DNA from: Chelonoidis abingdonii
Lineage: Eukaryota; Chordata; Testudines; Testudinidae
Assembly (NCBI RefSeq): GCF_003597395.2
Contig: NC_133772.1
Location: forward strand, 136,893,545-136,957,544
Direction of reading: 5' to 3'
Length of the DNA stretch: 64,000 nt
Shown: positions 33,075 through 44,454 of the stretch, in pieces
Position numbering within the stretch: position 1 is the first letter of the stretch
Layout of the letters: each line of letters opens with the position of its first letter
The notes under the pieces: generated by a model
The model's database searches: none
The model's input: the letters and a program-made list of their open reading frames with translations, nothing else
Told to the model about the DNA's origin: nothing
Translations under genes and position numbers: made by a program

Positions 33075-33471
33075 GGGAATGTCTACAGTGCAGCTGTGGG
33101 TGTGATTTGCAACCCATAGAGATGTACCTGTGCTAGCAGTACCCTAGTTAGCTTGCTATTAAAAGCAGTGAGGATGTGGCAGTGTGGGCTTCAGCCTGGG
33201 GTTCATAGATGCTTGTGCAGCCAGTGCTGAAGCCTGCCCCGTGGCAGCCTCACTTCTATTTTTAGTGAGGGAGTTAGAACAGCGATTTCCAATCTTCTTT
33301 TTCCATTTGCAGATCCCTAAAAAATGTCAGCTGGAGATGCAGACCCCTTTGGAAATCTTAAGACAAGTGGAGTCCATGGACCACAGGCTGAAAACCACTG
33401 AGAACACAGGTAGTGAGGGTCTGTCTACGTGCACTGCCATTCATACCCCCAACTGCAACGTAGACATTCCC
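33075..33471. mobile_element. MITE with 30-bp TIRs carrying a nested element
   Basis: GGGAATGTCTACAGTGCAGC at the left is mirrored at the right by GTTGCAGTTGGGGGT-type sequence ending CTACGTTGCA / 'tagacattccc' (33440-33471). The inverted repeats run about 30 bp with a few mismatches. The 121-bp element at 33280-33400 sits inside, so this one is older. Confidence 0.72.
33280..33400. mobile_element. hAT-type MITE (121 bp) nested in another MITE
   Basis: It starts CAGCGATTTCCAATC and ends GGCTGAAAACCACTG, an inverted pair with substitutions. The interior 'gcagatccctaaaaaatgtc' and 'gcagacccctttggaaatct' is the typical body of this family. Flanking octamers do not match convincingly. Confidence 0.72.
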
Positions 33472-33474
33472 TGA

Positions 33475-34375
33475 GATACTGCATCAGTGCAACTGCACCG
33501 GAGGCTAAAACCCTAATGTGCCAAAGATCTCCGCCTCAAACAAAATGCACAAACATATGAAATAGCAAAAGGGCCCAGCCACACACAGAGGGGTTTTCAG
33601 TTTGGCCCAGGACAGAAATCAGCTATAGTTTCAAATCTGGGTCCAGATTTCAACATCCCCACCCCGTAAAATTTGGGGGTATATGTACTCAGGCTTATCT
33701 CTAAAAGAAATTTTAAAATAGAAACCATGCAAATACTTGCTGGAGCAAGGATGTTTGCCCCGTTCCCCCAGACCCACTCACAGACAAACAGATGGGATCC
33801 TGCCTCTTTATATTTCTCCTGTGAAAGTTCCCCTTGACAAAACTACAGCTGTGTCATCTGCTCCAGCAGGTACCTTTTATTCCCCCTGTAGATGACTTGG
33901 TGTTAATATTAGGGACTAGCGCATTCCTGTTCCCACTCTTCCTTAAAAGGCGTTTTCCCACCTGGCCTAATTATGATCATGAACTAAACAGCCTGATACT
34001 CACCCTTGCATAACAACTGCTGTGTAGTGACAGATTTTAAGGGAATTGGTGGTTATCTGATACATTGTTGAGCAGCCATGTTCAAGGCTATATTTGATCC
34101 TTGCTCTTTCTTTTCTTTGCCACAAGCCCACCTGCTAACTGCAGTTCTTTCCGTCAGGTTGGCCTCTAAAAAAAAAAAAATCTTATTAATCTTGTAGTCA
34201 AGTTCAAATTACACAGGAGTTATTTGACAGAGTGGTATCCATCTCCTGAATGGAAGAAGTGACTTGGGAATGAAAAATCAAATGGAGTTGTTTTCTTAAG
34301 GTTTAAAGTCTGCAGGCTCAGTTCATCTGCTGAGACTGAGTAACAGATGATAGAGAAACATTTTTCCCCATTTTC
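33475..34375. other. Unrecognised sequence
   Basis: It contains a 13-A run near 34170. No gene or repeat family identified. Confidence 0.35.
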
Positions 34376-34379
34376 TGCT

Positions 34380-34600
34380 GTTGAATTATATTGTAATTAA
34401 AATATTTCTGATTTGAAAGGATCACTTCAGCATAATTAAATGATGCCTTACTAATTAAACCTACATATAATTTGCAACATTAGAGTTACACAAGGCTGAA
34501 AGCATGTTTGATTTATAAACAGATCAACATGGAAATAAATTATGGCTTGTTTTAAAGAAGGAATCATTTGTCATCTTCTTCAGCTACATCTAAAATCAGT
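34380..34600. promoter_or_regulatory. Candidate conserved non-coding element (speculative)
   Basis: AT-rich, repeat-free block with clustered homeodomain-like cores (TAATTAAA, CTAATTAAAC, AAATTATGG) and ATTTATAAAC. Suggested by motif density only. Confidence 0.22.
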
Positions 34601-34604
34601 TCAT

Positions 34605-35110
34605 ATATATATGCATTGTCATTGCAGATAGATATATCACCACTTTACTTTCTCTCCTTCCCATCCCACAGTTCTGATCAGGGTCTACAAATTCATATGC
34701 CCACAGGGATTGTGAATCAGTAGCATACTGATTTTTTTCCAGCCTCAATTATGCCAGAATCAACAAATCACTCATTAAGAAATCGGAAGAAGAAATCCAC
34801 CCCCATTCAAATTACATATATATAAAGAAAAATAAGGGTTTAGCAGTAAGTCACCATCTGAGTAATACTGTTACATGCTGCCCAGACCCCGCTGATTGGT
34901 CTCCATATTTTGGGGATTAATGTAGAACAACTTTTTGGAGGAAAACAGAAAAGATCCTGAACTGAAAAACCTAAATATGAACATCCTACAACTCTGGAGT
35001 GTTTAAAATCCAGATTCTTGTGATATAAGCCTATTTTATGGATGTATAAATTACAGCTTGGGTTCTGTAGCGCAAGCAATGACATACTCTCTGCAAAGTC
35101 ATAATGGCCT
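34605..35110. other. Unrecognised sequence
   Basis: Two short (AT)n tracts occur near 34605 and 34815. Nothing else recognised. Confidence 0.35.
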
Positions 35111-35114
35111 TACA

Positions 35115-35162
35115 GGTTTCAGAGTAGCAGCCGTGTTAGTCTGTATCTGCAAAAAGAACAGG
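35115..35162 (+). repeat. 5' fragment of the 'gtttcagagtagcag' turtle repeat
   Basis: 'ggtttcagagtagcagccgt' then 'gttagtctgtatctgcaaaa' is the start of the same family as 52997, cut after 48 bp. Confidence 0.75.
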
Positions 35163-35198
35163 TTGTTACAGTTGTTCAGAGGAGTGACAGCACTCAGG

Positions 35199-35226
35199 GT
35201 GTGTGTGTGTGCGCGCACGTGTGCAT
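35199..35226. repeat. (GT)n(GC)n microsatellite
   Basis: A GT run turns into GCGCGCAC and back to GTGTGC. The alternating purine-pyrimidine run could adopt Z-DNA. Confidence 0.85.
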
Positions 35227-35229
35227 ACA

Positions 35230-37765
35230 CAGATCTTGCTCCCATAATACACATTACACATTACTAATCATAATTATTAACAGTAAATCATTTATGAATT
35301 ATTTGAGTCTCTAATTGTATGTGTTTTTTCCTTTCTCCTGCTCTTTGCTAGATAAGTAAGGTTTTAAAAAATAAAATGATGGAAACACTAAAGTACTGTG
35401 TAGAAAAATCAGGAAAAGGAAAACGGCAGGAGGATCATATCTGATCTTTAAATTGAGACAAATACAGAAAACTGAAGACACAATAAATGAGGGTGTTAAG
35501 TTCATAAGGAAGCAAAGATGAAAGACAGTCAAAAAGCCATGTGGAATCATACTGAACTGCTTTTCTTTGGAAGTGAAGAGTATTGGAATTTTCTTCTCTT
35601 TTGTGGAAAGCTTCGCAATAAGACTGGAGTATCTGAACTGATTTGGCTATTAGTTTTGTAACAGCCACTCCTGGCTACTAGATAAAATGTGTTTGTGATC
35701 CGCATGTCAGGTTCTCATGTTGTTATTGCAGCTAACACAGCCTTTGTGATAGCATATCTGTCTTATTATAGAACACATCCGTTTTGTAGTCTACAGCAAG
35801 CTCTCAACTATTTAGAAGTTGTTCTAAAAATTATCTCTTTTATTTCATGAGCTATTCAGAATGTATCTTGACTACTGAAACTAGTCAGGTGACTTTCAAT
35901 AGTTTTACTAGAACTGATGGATTTTTTTTTCCCAAAAAACTTTTGACAAAATTTTTTTTTCCAAACCTTCAAGTTTTTCCTAAATTTTCCATCAAACTTC
36001 CTGAGAAGCTGAATTACAGCATTTCATTTTTCCTTTTGCCACTTAACTCTGTATTCCAAAGATAAGGAAAAATGAAAAAGTGAAAGGAAAAAAATAGCAT
36101 CAAGAATTATATTTCATGTGTGGATATGATTCATTCGATCTCATTTAATAGTAGGAGGGGAGAGTGAGAAAGAAGATGAAAACCAAACTACTGACCTTTA
36201 AAAATATCAGAATTTCAAATTTTTTATTTATTTTATTTGACGTTTTTCAAAACTCATTTTGAAATGCAAAAAACTTTAAAATGGTTGACAAAACTATTTT
36301 TCTTCTGTTTTGTTTTTTGACCAATTCTAATTTTTATTTTATTAAATAAATGAAATCCTTGATAACTAGCAGACTAATTTTTAGTAGCACTTAAAAAAAC
36401 ACCTTTCCTCCATTTTTAATCTGCTTCTCCATTGGTTACTATTTTCCACTGTCATCCTCTTTCTTTACATATTTTATATGCCAGTTTCACTGGCCCAGAA
36501 AACAAGAACAGAGTCAATCACTCAGATACTGAAATTTCCTCTCTATAGTAGGACTGGCCAGAAAACAAGTATTCTGTTTCATGAAAAGTTTCAAGGTTTA
36601 GACATTTGTTTTCATTTACATGTAGTACAGAAAATGAGACTTCTCAAAACTGTGCCTTATCTATCCAGCTTTTGGCTATTCTGGCCTTTCTCTCTCAAAA
36701 ACCCATCCTGGACCGGAGGAAACTTCCCCACTTAAATGTCAATGAAACTAATAAATTTCCATAAAATTTTGATATATCAACATTTTCTGACAAAAAACTT
36801 TGTTAAATGATACAACGCTCTATATCAGATAAAATCAGATTAGTCTGTTAATAGATTTTTTACAGTTTTTCTTCCTATGTCTATCTATTGGACCCTATTA
36901 CCTTGCCCTTAGTAGACATGGGTCATCATGGCTCTTTACACCTAGTTTTTCCCCAGTTTGTTGAACTATATGTAAACTCGGTGTTCATCCCACTTTCTGG
37001 GATTGGTAATAGGCAGGAAACATCCAGAGATGGAATGTATCATTTAAATGGTTTGCTCAACCTCCAGCAGCTCAAGGCCTTCAGATCCAAAGTCCACCCC
37101 TGAACTTTTGTTTCCTTGGCAGCAAAACAATAGAATGCAAGAAGCACACAATGGACTCTCTGCTATTAGCTTCAGCTAATAGAGTTGTACATTCAGTTCA
37201 GTGCCAGGCAGGAGTTTCACTGTGGGAGGGAAAGGTCTTGCAACACTATTTCTCCAGTGCTTGGATTCCTGTTCACACACATCTTCACCATGAAGTGCTT
37301 GTGAACAGGGATCCAGGCCCTGGATCCAAGAAGTCCCGCAAATTGGATTCTCTTTTTAGGACTAGATGATGGCCTGCTCTAACACAGCCATACTTGGGAG
37401 TAAGGCCAAACATCCCCTGAATGGCTACATCAGACCTGCCCAGCTCAGTTGTGAGGACGACAACACTGACTGTAAGCCTGCCACATCTGAGCAAGTGTGA
37501 GGGAGAGACAGTGTAATGGTAGAACTGGCTGGGCTGGCGGAAGGAAGTATGCCGTGTCTGTAGAAGGCTGTAGCAGATTACTTTATCCCCAGGGCAAGAC
37601 ACAAGCACCAGAGGAACTGTACTTCAGAAGGGTGTCTACAAAAAGCTCTTGGCTATATTTTCCCACTGTTTTTTGAGCAGTTCAAGTAGTTTAAGCAGAA
37701 TATCAATTTACATAATGAAAATTACACCAGAAATATAAACAAAAGCAAGTTTATTAGCATTATGG
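35230..37765. other. Long AT-rich stretch, no gene
   Basis: 35920-36060 and 36200-36330 carry poly-T and 'ttttcaaaac' motifs of the AT-rich dispersed type, and 36500-36790 has 'catgaaaagtttcaagg' and similar. A palindrome CTATTAGCT-TC-AGCTAATAG lies near 37161 and GGATCCAGG-C-CCTGGATCC near 37309. I see no coding frame. Confidence 0.4.
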
Positions 37766-37777
37766 TAGCTCCTAGAG

Positions 37778-38068
37778 CAGTGGTAGGCAGTCAGGGTAAT
37801 CGGCTGGCGGGCCGCAAGACAGTGTTTACATTGACAGTCCGCAGGCATGGCCGCCTGCAGCTCCCAGTGGCCGTGGTTCCCTGTTTCCAGTCAATGGGAG
37901 CCGTGGGAAGCAGTGGCCAGCACGTCCCTGGAACAGTGAACCACAGCCCCTGGGAGCTGTGGGTGGCCATGCCTGTGGACGGTCAACATAAACACCATTT
38001 TGCAGCCTGCCAGCGGATTACCTTGATGGGCCTTGTGCAGCCCATGGGCCGCAGGTTGCCCACCACTG
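37778..38068. mobile_element. hAT-type MITE (291 bp), perfect 8-bp target duplication
   Basis: It starts CAGTGGTAGGCAGTC and ends TTGCCCACCACTG. TCCTAGAG is present on both sides (37770-37777 and 38069-38076). The GC-rich interior is itself partly palindromic ('ccgcctgcagctcccagtgg' against 'cccctgggagctgtgggtgg'). No coding capacity. Confidence 0.93.
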
Positions 38069-38154
38069 TCCTAGAGGCTGAGGCTATGACTGTGCCGTAT
38101 CGTGGTATGTGCTGAACACACACATTGTGAGAGACAGAACCTGCATCAAAGAAC

Positions 38155-38285
38155 TTCTGTTTAAATAGACAAGGCCTGGGAGGGGGAACAGAGAGGAGGT
38201 GACTTGTCCAAAGCCGTGACCTAGAAATAGAACTTAGGTCCACTCATTCCCAGTTCAGTGTGCTACCCACTAGACTAAGTTGCCC
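38155..38285 (-). mobile_element. MIR SINE fragment
   Basis: 'gaggaggtgacttgtccaaa' and 'tagaaatagaacttaggtcc' then 'gtgctacccactagactaag' match MIR in inverted orientation. It lies between two hAT insertions. Confidence 0.75.
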
Positions 38286-38294
38286 GCTAATATG

Positions 38295-38565
38295 CAGAGG
38301 CAGATTACAGTTTTGTGGGGCACTGGGCTAAAGCAAGTGGGGACCCCTCCCATCCTTTCCAGCTGCAGTCCTTCCCTCAACCCACCAGGGAACAGAGTCA
38401 GGAGGCGGTTGCATCCCTTGTAGGTGGAGAGGGGCAAGCCCCCGCATCCGACCCCAGTTCCTGGCAGGAGCTCTGGGCAGGCAAAACAGGTTGAGGCACG
38501 TGGGCACCCATTTTTTCAGGGCCCCCCAATTAGGTCCTGTTGTCCCAGTGGCTAGTTCACCACTG
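38295..38565. mobile_element. hAT-type MITE (271 bp), perfect 8-bp target duplication
   Basis: It starts CAGAGGCAGATTA and ends TAGTTCACCACTG. CTAATATG flanks both ends (38287-38294 and 38566-38573). It inserted at the 5' edge of the MIR fragment. It belongs to a different family from the 37778 element. Confidence 0.92.
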
Positions 38566-38574
38566 CTAATATGC

Positions 38575-39130
38575 ATATATGGATATTACATATGGTAACA
38601 ATGGGCTGCTAAATACACCTGTATCCACATCTTCCTTCCTTTGAAAGGGGTAAATATCAAATGCTAGCTGACCCCAGCTGAGGACCTTGCTCCATGTATT
38701 TTATCAGTTTAATTGGTTCTTTCATGTATCACATTAAGTAACATCTGAATCAAGTGCTAACATTTAAGGTTTTTCTCTGAACTTTTTTTTTTCCAAACCA
38801 AGTGTGCAAAACCAGTAACAGCAAAAATGATATTGGAAATAAACTTCTCTTCATTCAGTCCCCATATAAAATATAGTGTAGCGGTATTCATTGCAAGGAT
38901 GATTTCCACCCATATGATAACACTGTAACACCCTATATTAAAATGTATTCCTTCAGTCTCTTTTTATCCATTTAAGCCCTTTGAGCAACAAGCAGTTGTT
39001 GAGGCCCCCCCCCGCACTGCTACTATTAATAGTCAGGACAGTCCATGTCTGCCTACCTAGATTTATTACATTTTAACTTATCTTGATTGAAGCCCTCATA
39101 TATATAGGTTCCAGAGCAGTCACCAAGGCT

Positions 39131-39169
<39 letters not shown>

Positions 39170-39950
39170 GTTTTTCCTAAAGTTAGAACTTTTGAACTCA
39201 AGCAAAAATCATCTCATGCTCCAAAATAATTCTGATTCACCTCTCCCTTATTAATTCTACAGTACGCAGAGCAACTGTCACCTCCGTCCCCAGTGTGGGA
39301 CAAATCTTGCATTTCTACTCATGCAAAAAATCTCACTAAAGTTAATGGGGAGCTTTCCCTGTGTAGAAAGGATAACTTGGAATCTTCTGTTATTACTAAG
39401 CACCATGTATGTACACAGTGCTGCAGAGCAGACAGGGGGTGCACACTGGAAGACAGCAAAATCCCTGCCAAACCTCTGTTCTAGCTCAGCAATTCCAATA
39501 CCGACCTCTATGTTGAGGAATGTTAGCATTTACCTGCAAAACTCCACTTTGGGTAAAATTTGCCCTAAAGTTTTTCAGCTACAAGTAGGAGCTGTATCAG
39601 CCTACACAAACCCACTGTGCATGGATCTCCCCCTGACCCCATCTGCATGAAGTGGGGTCGGGAGTCATCTTTATGTCAGTGTAGCCCCCACAGCAGAATC
39701 TTCTGTATGCTTGGAGATCTGTGTCCAGGGAGGGGGTGGATCATGACATGAATCATCCCTGTCCCTGAGCAATGAATCTAAAGCTGCACTAACTTTTTAT
39801 TGAAGCCCTTTCTGTGCTGAGGAATCTCCTTTCAGATTGGTCAGGGCAAAGGATTGTAGGTGGGGAAGTCCCTGGCTTCTTCATGCATATGACTCCATGC
39901 TGTCAGGAAGAGGGAGGCGCTAGGCAGGATAAAGGCACAGGCCCACCAGT
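38575..39950. other. Unrecognised sequence with a compound microsatellite
   Basis: (TC)13 followed by (AC)6-7 at 39131-39169. The 109-codon frame at 39321-39650 has no recognisable domain. Confidence 0.4.
39131..39169. repeat. (TC)n(AC)n compound microsatellite
   Basis: Thirteen TC units lead directly into about six AC units without interruption. Confidence 0.92.
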
Positions 39951-39959
39951 GGAAACTGT

Positions 39960-40436
39960 GGATGTTGATACATTGGAGAGGGTTCAGAGAAGAGCCACAG
40001 GAACAATTAAAGGGTTAGAAAATCTGCCTTCTAGTGAAAGACTCAAGGAGCTCAGTCTACTTAGCTTAACAAAGGGAAGGTTAAGAGGGAGACTTGAGTA
40101 CAGGCTGTAGCTATCTACCTGGGCTACCAAATATTTGATAATGGGCTCTTCAATCAACCAGAGAAAGGTACAATACAATCCAGTGGCTGGAATTTGAAGC
40201 TAGACAAATTCAGACTGGAAAGAAGGTGTAAATTTTTGATGGCAAAAGTAATTAACCATTGGAAAACTTTAACGAAGATCATGGTGGATTGTCCGTCACT
40301 AACAATTTTTAAATCAAGATTGGATGTTTTTCTAGAAGCTCTGCTCTAGGAATTATTTGGGGGAAGTTCTCTGGCCTGTGTTGTACAGGAGGTCAAACTA
40401 GATGGTCCCTTCTGGCCTTGGAATCTATGAACTCAG
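39960..40436 (+). mobile_element. CR1 3' tail, second subfamily
   Basis: 'ggagagggttcagagaagag', 'gaaagactcaaggagctcag', 'aattaaccattggaaaactt', 'actagatggtcccttctggc' and terminal 'gaatctatgaactca' form a CR1 3' end distinct from the 15035 subfamily. Stops throughout. Confidence 0.82.
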
Positions 40437-40589
40437 TGAGGGAAACCTCATGCAGTTTTGATCCTCGGCTGGGACCATTCATGGATTTTCTGCAGCAGGA
40501 GGCTGCATGGCCCTGAATCTTTCTTCATGCCAACCTCCCATTGCAATCCATGGGAGTTTCCTATTTTAAGTACTTATATGGCTTCCCTT

Positions 40590-40800
40590 GCCATAGTATC
40601 TGAAAACCTTGTAATATTCACCCTCACACCACCCCTCTAAGGTATGGATGAACTATTATCCCCCCTTTTTTAAAGGGAAGGGGGACTGAGGTAAAGAGTG
40701 ACTAAGTATTTTGCCCAAGGTCACACAGGAAATCTGTGTCAGATTTCAGATATTCTGAACCCCAGGCTAGCCTTCCAACCACTGAACCAGCCTCTCTCCC
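40590..40800 (-). mobile_element. MIR SINE
   Basis: 'aaaccttgtaatattcaccc', 'ggactgaggtaaagagtgac', 'ttgcccaaggtcacacagga' and 'aaccactgaaccagcctctc' are an inverted MIR in order. Confidence 0.78.
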
Positions 40801-40804
40801 ACTC

Positions 40805-41330
40805 CTTGCTAGTTAAAAGTCCGGAGGATTCAGCTCAATAATAATGATGTGGCTGTCTACCACTTTTCACCTTCAATGTACTTTTCAAGCAGTAATCCAT
40901 CTGGACAGACTAACCTCAGGGGAGGTAAATCTGTTATACAGTCGTAGAAGTAGAAGCAGAGACCAGTTAGGGGACTTCCCCTAGAAAATAAATGCCAAAA
41001 AAATATATGTGGTACATTTATTTTAATCATAGTTTGAGTAAAGAGTAGTCTGTCCCATCACATCATAAAGCACAATAAGGTGGGTCAAGTTTTGGATTTA
41101 AAACCTTGATGGTCATCTTTTATCCCATCCTCATGTATCAATATATTGCAGAGATCCATGAAGACCTTGCGCATACCACATATGCTGGAATTCCTAGGCT
41201 GAACAGGGCACCTATAGGGTAGATGTTTGACTTTAATTCTGAATTTAAGACACTGGATTTGTTCCAGGCTGAACAGGAGTGGCAGCTCTTGGAGAAAGTT
41301 CACAACCAACAGGCGCATAGTGCAGTTCAA
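40805..41330. other. Unrecognised sequence
   Basis: The minus-strand 81-codon frame at 41085-41330 has no recognisable domain. Nothing else seen. Confidence 0.35.
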
Positions 41331-41338
41331 TCAATATT

Positions 41339-41515
41339 CAATCTCCTAGAACTGAAAGGGACCTCGAAAGGTCATTGAGTCCAGCCCCCTGCCTTCACTA
41401 GCAGGACCAAGTACTGATTTTTGCCTCAGATCCCCAAGTGGCCCCCTCAAAGATTGAGCTCTTAACCCTGGGTTTAACAGGCCAATGCTCAAACCACTGA
41501 GCTATCCCTCCCACC
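41339..41515 (-). mobile_element. Tortoise tRNA-derived SINE (Cry I type)
   Basis: On the minus strand the element starts GGGAGGGATAGCTCAGTGGT with an A-box-like TAGCTCAGTGGTTTGAGCA, then a B-box-like GGTTAAGAGCTCAATC (pol III promoter). The body 'ggcaaaaatcagtacttggt' and CR1-like tail 'gactcaatgacctttcgagg...ggagattg' follow. Tortoise SINEs of this type are tRNA-Lys-related and share their 3' tail with turtle CR1, which mobilises them. This is the best lineage marker in the window. Confidence 0.92.
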
Positions 41516-41719
41516 CAGGATGGTGGTTTAAATCTCTCATGGCTCTAGAGACTTGATGTTCTGACCTTACTCAAATGAATCCTCTCACTGATTGCAATGG
41601 TGGCTCTTCACATCACTAAGAGCTGCAGGCCTGGGCCGTAGTTAAGATCCACCCAGCTTAGATGGTTGTACTTTATTCCCAAATACAGAGTCAGTTATAA
41701 TAGCATAAAACCATTATTG

Positions 41720-41820
41720 TGATCATAACTTACATTTATTATGGTAGTGCCTTCAGGCCAGCCAGGAACCTTGCTACACAAGGCACTGTACGAACACAGA
41801 ATGAGAAACAATCCCTTCTG
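41720..41820 (-). mobile_element. L2/MIR 3' tail relic
   Basis: 'ttacatttattatggtagtg' and 'aaggcactgtacgaacacag' are an inverted L2/MIR tail. Confidence 0.6.
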
Positions 41821-41892
41821 AGTTCACTTACACAACAACAGCGTTGGGTTTTGTTTTTAGAAGGTAGAATGATAATTTATTACTGATAAAGG

Positions 41893-42196
41893 CAGGGCCG
41901 GCTCCAGGTTTTCTGCCGTCCCAAGCAGCAGGGGGGAAAAAAAAGTCAATCGGCAGCAGCTCAATCGCGCTGCTCCATTCTTCAATGGCAGTTTGGCGGC
42001 GGGTCCTTCACTCCTCTCTTCCTCTTTGGCGGCACTTCAGTGGCAGCTCAAAGAGGAAGAGAGGGACTGAGGGACCCGCCACCGAATTCCTGCTAAAGAC
42101 TGGGACGGGCCGTCCCAATAGTGGACGGAGTGCCGCCCCTTTGTATTGGCCACCCCAAGCACCTGCTTCCTTAGCTGGTGCCTGGGGCCGGCCCTG
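41893..42196. mobile_element. hAT-type MITE CAGGGCCGGC (304 bp)
   Basis: CAGGGCCGGCTCCAGG at the left mirrors TGCCTGGGGCCGGCCCTG at the right. Flanking GATAAAGG (41885-41892) and GATAAATG (42197-42204) match at 7 of 8. The interior has an inverted pair: 'gggtccttcactcctctctt...ctttggcgg' against 'caaagaggaagagagggact...gggaccc'. The 81-codon frame inside is not a gene. Confidence 0.92.
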
Positions 42197-42204
42197 GATA
42201 AATG

Positions 42205-43455
42205 CTTTTGTATTAAGGTGGACTTGGTAGATTGGGATTTTCTAATGGGATGTGGAGTCTTTCACCTCAAATCAGTAATTTGACTCCAAACCAAGTAGCT
42301 AGTGATCAGAAGTAATTACCATCTACACAGCAATATAGTGAATGAAGTAGTCTCCTGGCCTTAGACCAATTCTTAGTGAAAGTGGTACATATCACAGCTA
42401 GTACGGCAGAGAGAAATGAACAGAGATTGTCACTGTAGGTTGCTCTACATATGGAATTATTCAGGAATAGCTATTTCTCTTTAAATACACACTTGCGTTT
42501 AATCCATGTTAATTTCCTTGTGTAGACATCCCTTAGTTAAGAAAACAAAGAGTACCTTTTTCCAAGTTAGGTCAATCCATTCTGGAAGTGGATTAAAATA
42601 AACGAGAACAAGGCACTCCTATTCCAAAATAAGAGTATCCACACATGGAATTAATTGGAAATAGATACTTTTTAAAAAATTCACACTTTCCCTTAATCCA
42701 GATAAATTTTTCTGCATAGACAAGACCTATCACATTTTACACAATAGATTTGGGATATATTAATTGGGCAATAGCAGGGAATTTGTCCTCTCACTGCTCC
42801 TGCTGTACTTGATCACGCAACACAGCACCTTCTGATTGTTCTCATTATTTCAAGAAGTATTTGCATGAAAATGTAAGTGTCTATATGAGAACAAAGTAAG
42901 TGGGGAGAAAGGACTTAATGTTAGTTTGGAAAGTGATTAAATAGTTTTCACAATCACATACTTGCCCGGGGGTTTCAGAATGAACAGCTGGATGATTTGC
43001 AACTTTTGTCAAGAATCAGATGATATGATTAACTTGCGACAACCACATATGTCAAACCTGGGTAAATGGACCTGAGGAAACCTACTTGAATCATTCAAAG
43101 TGATCTAGTATCAGTTAGAAGGGATTTGCATCAAATATCTTTTCAGGCCCAGCACAAAAACAGGAACTGATGTAGCAATCCAATAACTGCTTTTGCCATA
43201 GTAATCAAATCAGCATCATAGAAATTTGTAGACTCCTAGAGAACAGTTTTCCAGAAAGGATGTTTCTCAAAGTCCACACAGGGCAGTAGCTGAAATGGGA
43301 TCTATGCTCACACAATACAGGAGGGTGCAGAATTCACCATGAACAATGTATTTATTTGATGAATTTCACCTCTGTCTCTGTTATCCACAATGAGACTGAA
43401 AAATTCCCTAGTTTGTAAATATTCTCAACTGTTCACAGATGTCCTTCAGCAAGTA
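42205..43455. other. Mostly unrecognised
   Basis: 42430-42730 contains MITE-like pieces ('ttgtgtagacatcccttagt', 'ccattctggaagtggatta'), too decayed to bound. Nothing else seen. Confidence 0.35.
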
Positions 43456-43463
43456 ATTCTTAA

Positions 43464-43742
43464 GGCTTGTCTCCACAGCGAGTTAGTGTGCGGGTAGGTA
43501 GAGTGTGAACATACGGAGCCCTAGTTTACTGCACAGTGACGCACTATGTGGGTCCTGCTACTACTCACTGAAAGTTGCATAGTGAACGTTGACGTACCCC
43601 TGTGTGAAACCTGCTCACATGAAAGTGGAACCTTTAGTGTGTGGTAGCAGGGTCTACATGGAAATTAAGCACGCAGCAAGCTATTGTCCAACAGATTCAC
43701 ACCCTACTTTGCCACGCACTAACTTGCCATGTAGGCAAGCCC
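43464..43742. mobile_element. TTAA-flanked MITE (279 bp) with 46-bp TIRs
   Basis: GGCTTGTCTCCACAGCGAGT at the left pairs with the inverse of ACTTGCCATGTAGGCAAGCCC at the right; imperfect inverted repeats extend about 46 bp. TTAA stands at 43460-43463 and 43743-43746. TTAA duplications are typical of piggyBac and Kolobok families. No transposase is present. Confidence 0.82.
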
Positions 43743-44019
43743 TTAATATGAAGATCATTCACTGGTGTTGGTTAGTTACATAAGTTACACGGTGCTATTC
43801 CTGTTCCTGGACTGAATGACTTTTGAAAGACCTATTCCAGTGTAATAAGAAATAAGCAGCTGCATAACGAGTATCAAGGGAAGATTGAATCGTAATGGCA
43901 GGAGAAGGAAAAACTTACTTTGACTGACGTCATCCATCCACCACTTGCCACAGTAGCACATGGCTGCAGTGCTGAGCAATGTTACCTGTCACCTTCAGGT
44001 GGCCAGGAGACTATCCCCT

Positions 44020-44450
44020 GTTCCTTAAGGCTGGATTTCTCCACTATGATCCAGGCTTTGTTACCTCAAGACTTGACTGCTAAATCCCTGGTAAAGTGGG
44101 TTAATGCCATGCAGGCACTCCAAGTACAGCCCACAGATACCTGCGTATGAAATGACAAAGGCTGGGAAGAGAACATTGCACCAGTGCTCCATGAACATCA
44201 TGGGCTGCTATCTGTTTTGGGACAAAATTCAAATGTTTAGCCCTACAAGTCCTTGGTGCTCCACAGGAATGATGCAGGTAGATAGGCCCATGATCAGACT
44301 CTCCAGCATAGGTGGTGGAACACTCTTCCTGATGAGAGACTGGCTGTGGGTGTAGCTTACCAGCAGAGCTCAGACTGCACAAACATGACTGTGGTCAGGG
44401 CTGAAGGTAAAACCCACCTCTTTGAAAAGGCCTTCCCCCAACAGATGCAT
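44020..44450 (+). mobile_element. L2-like LINE fragment
   Basis: VTSRLD is encoded at 44060-44077, the thumb-side motif of L2-clade reverse transcriptases (VTSRLDYCN), after STMIQAL. Later segments ('gggacaaaattcaaatgttt', 'acccacctctttgaaaaggc') follow the L2 ORF2 C-terminus. Indels break the frame. Confidence 0.55.
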
Positions 44451-44454
44451 CCCC

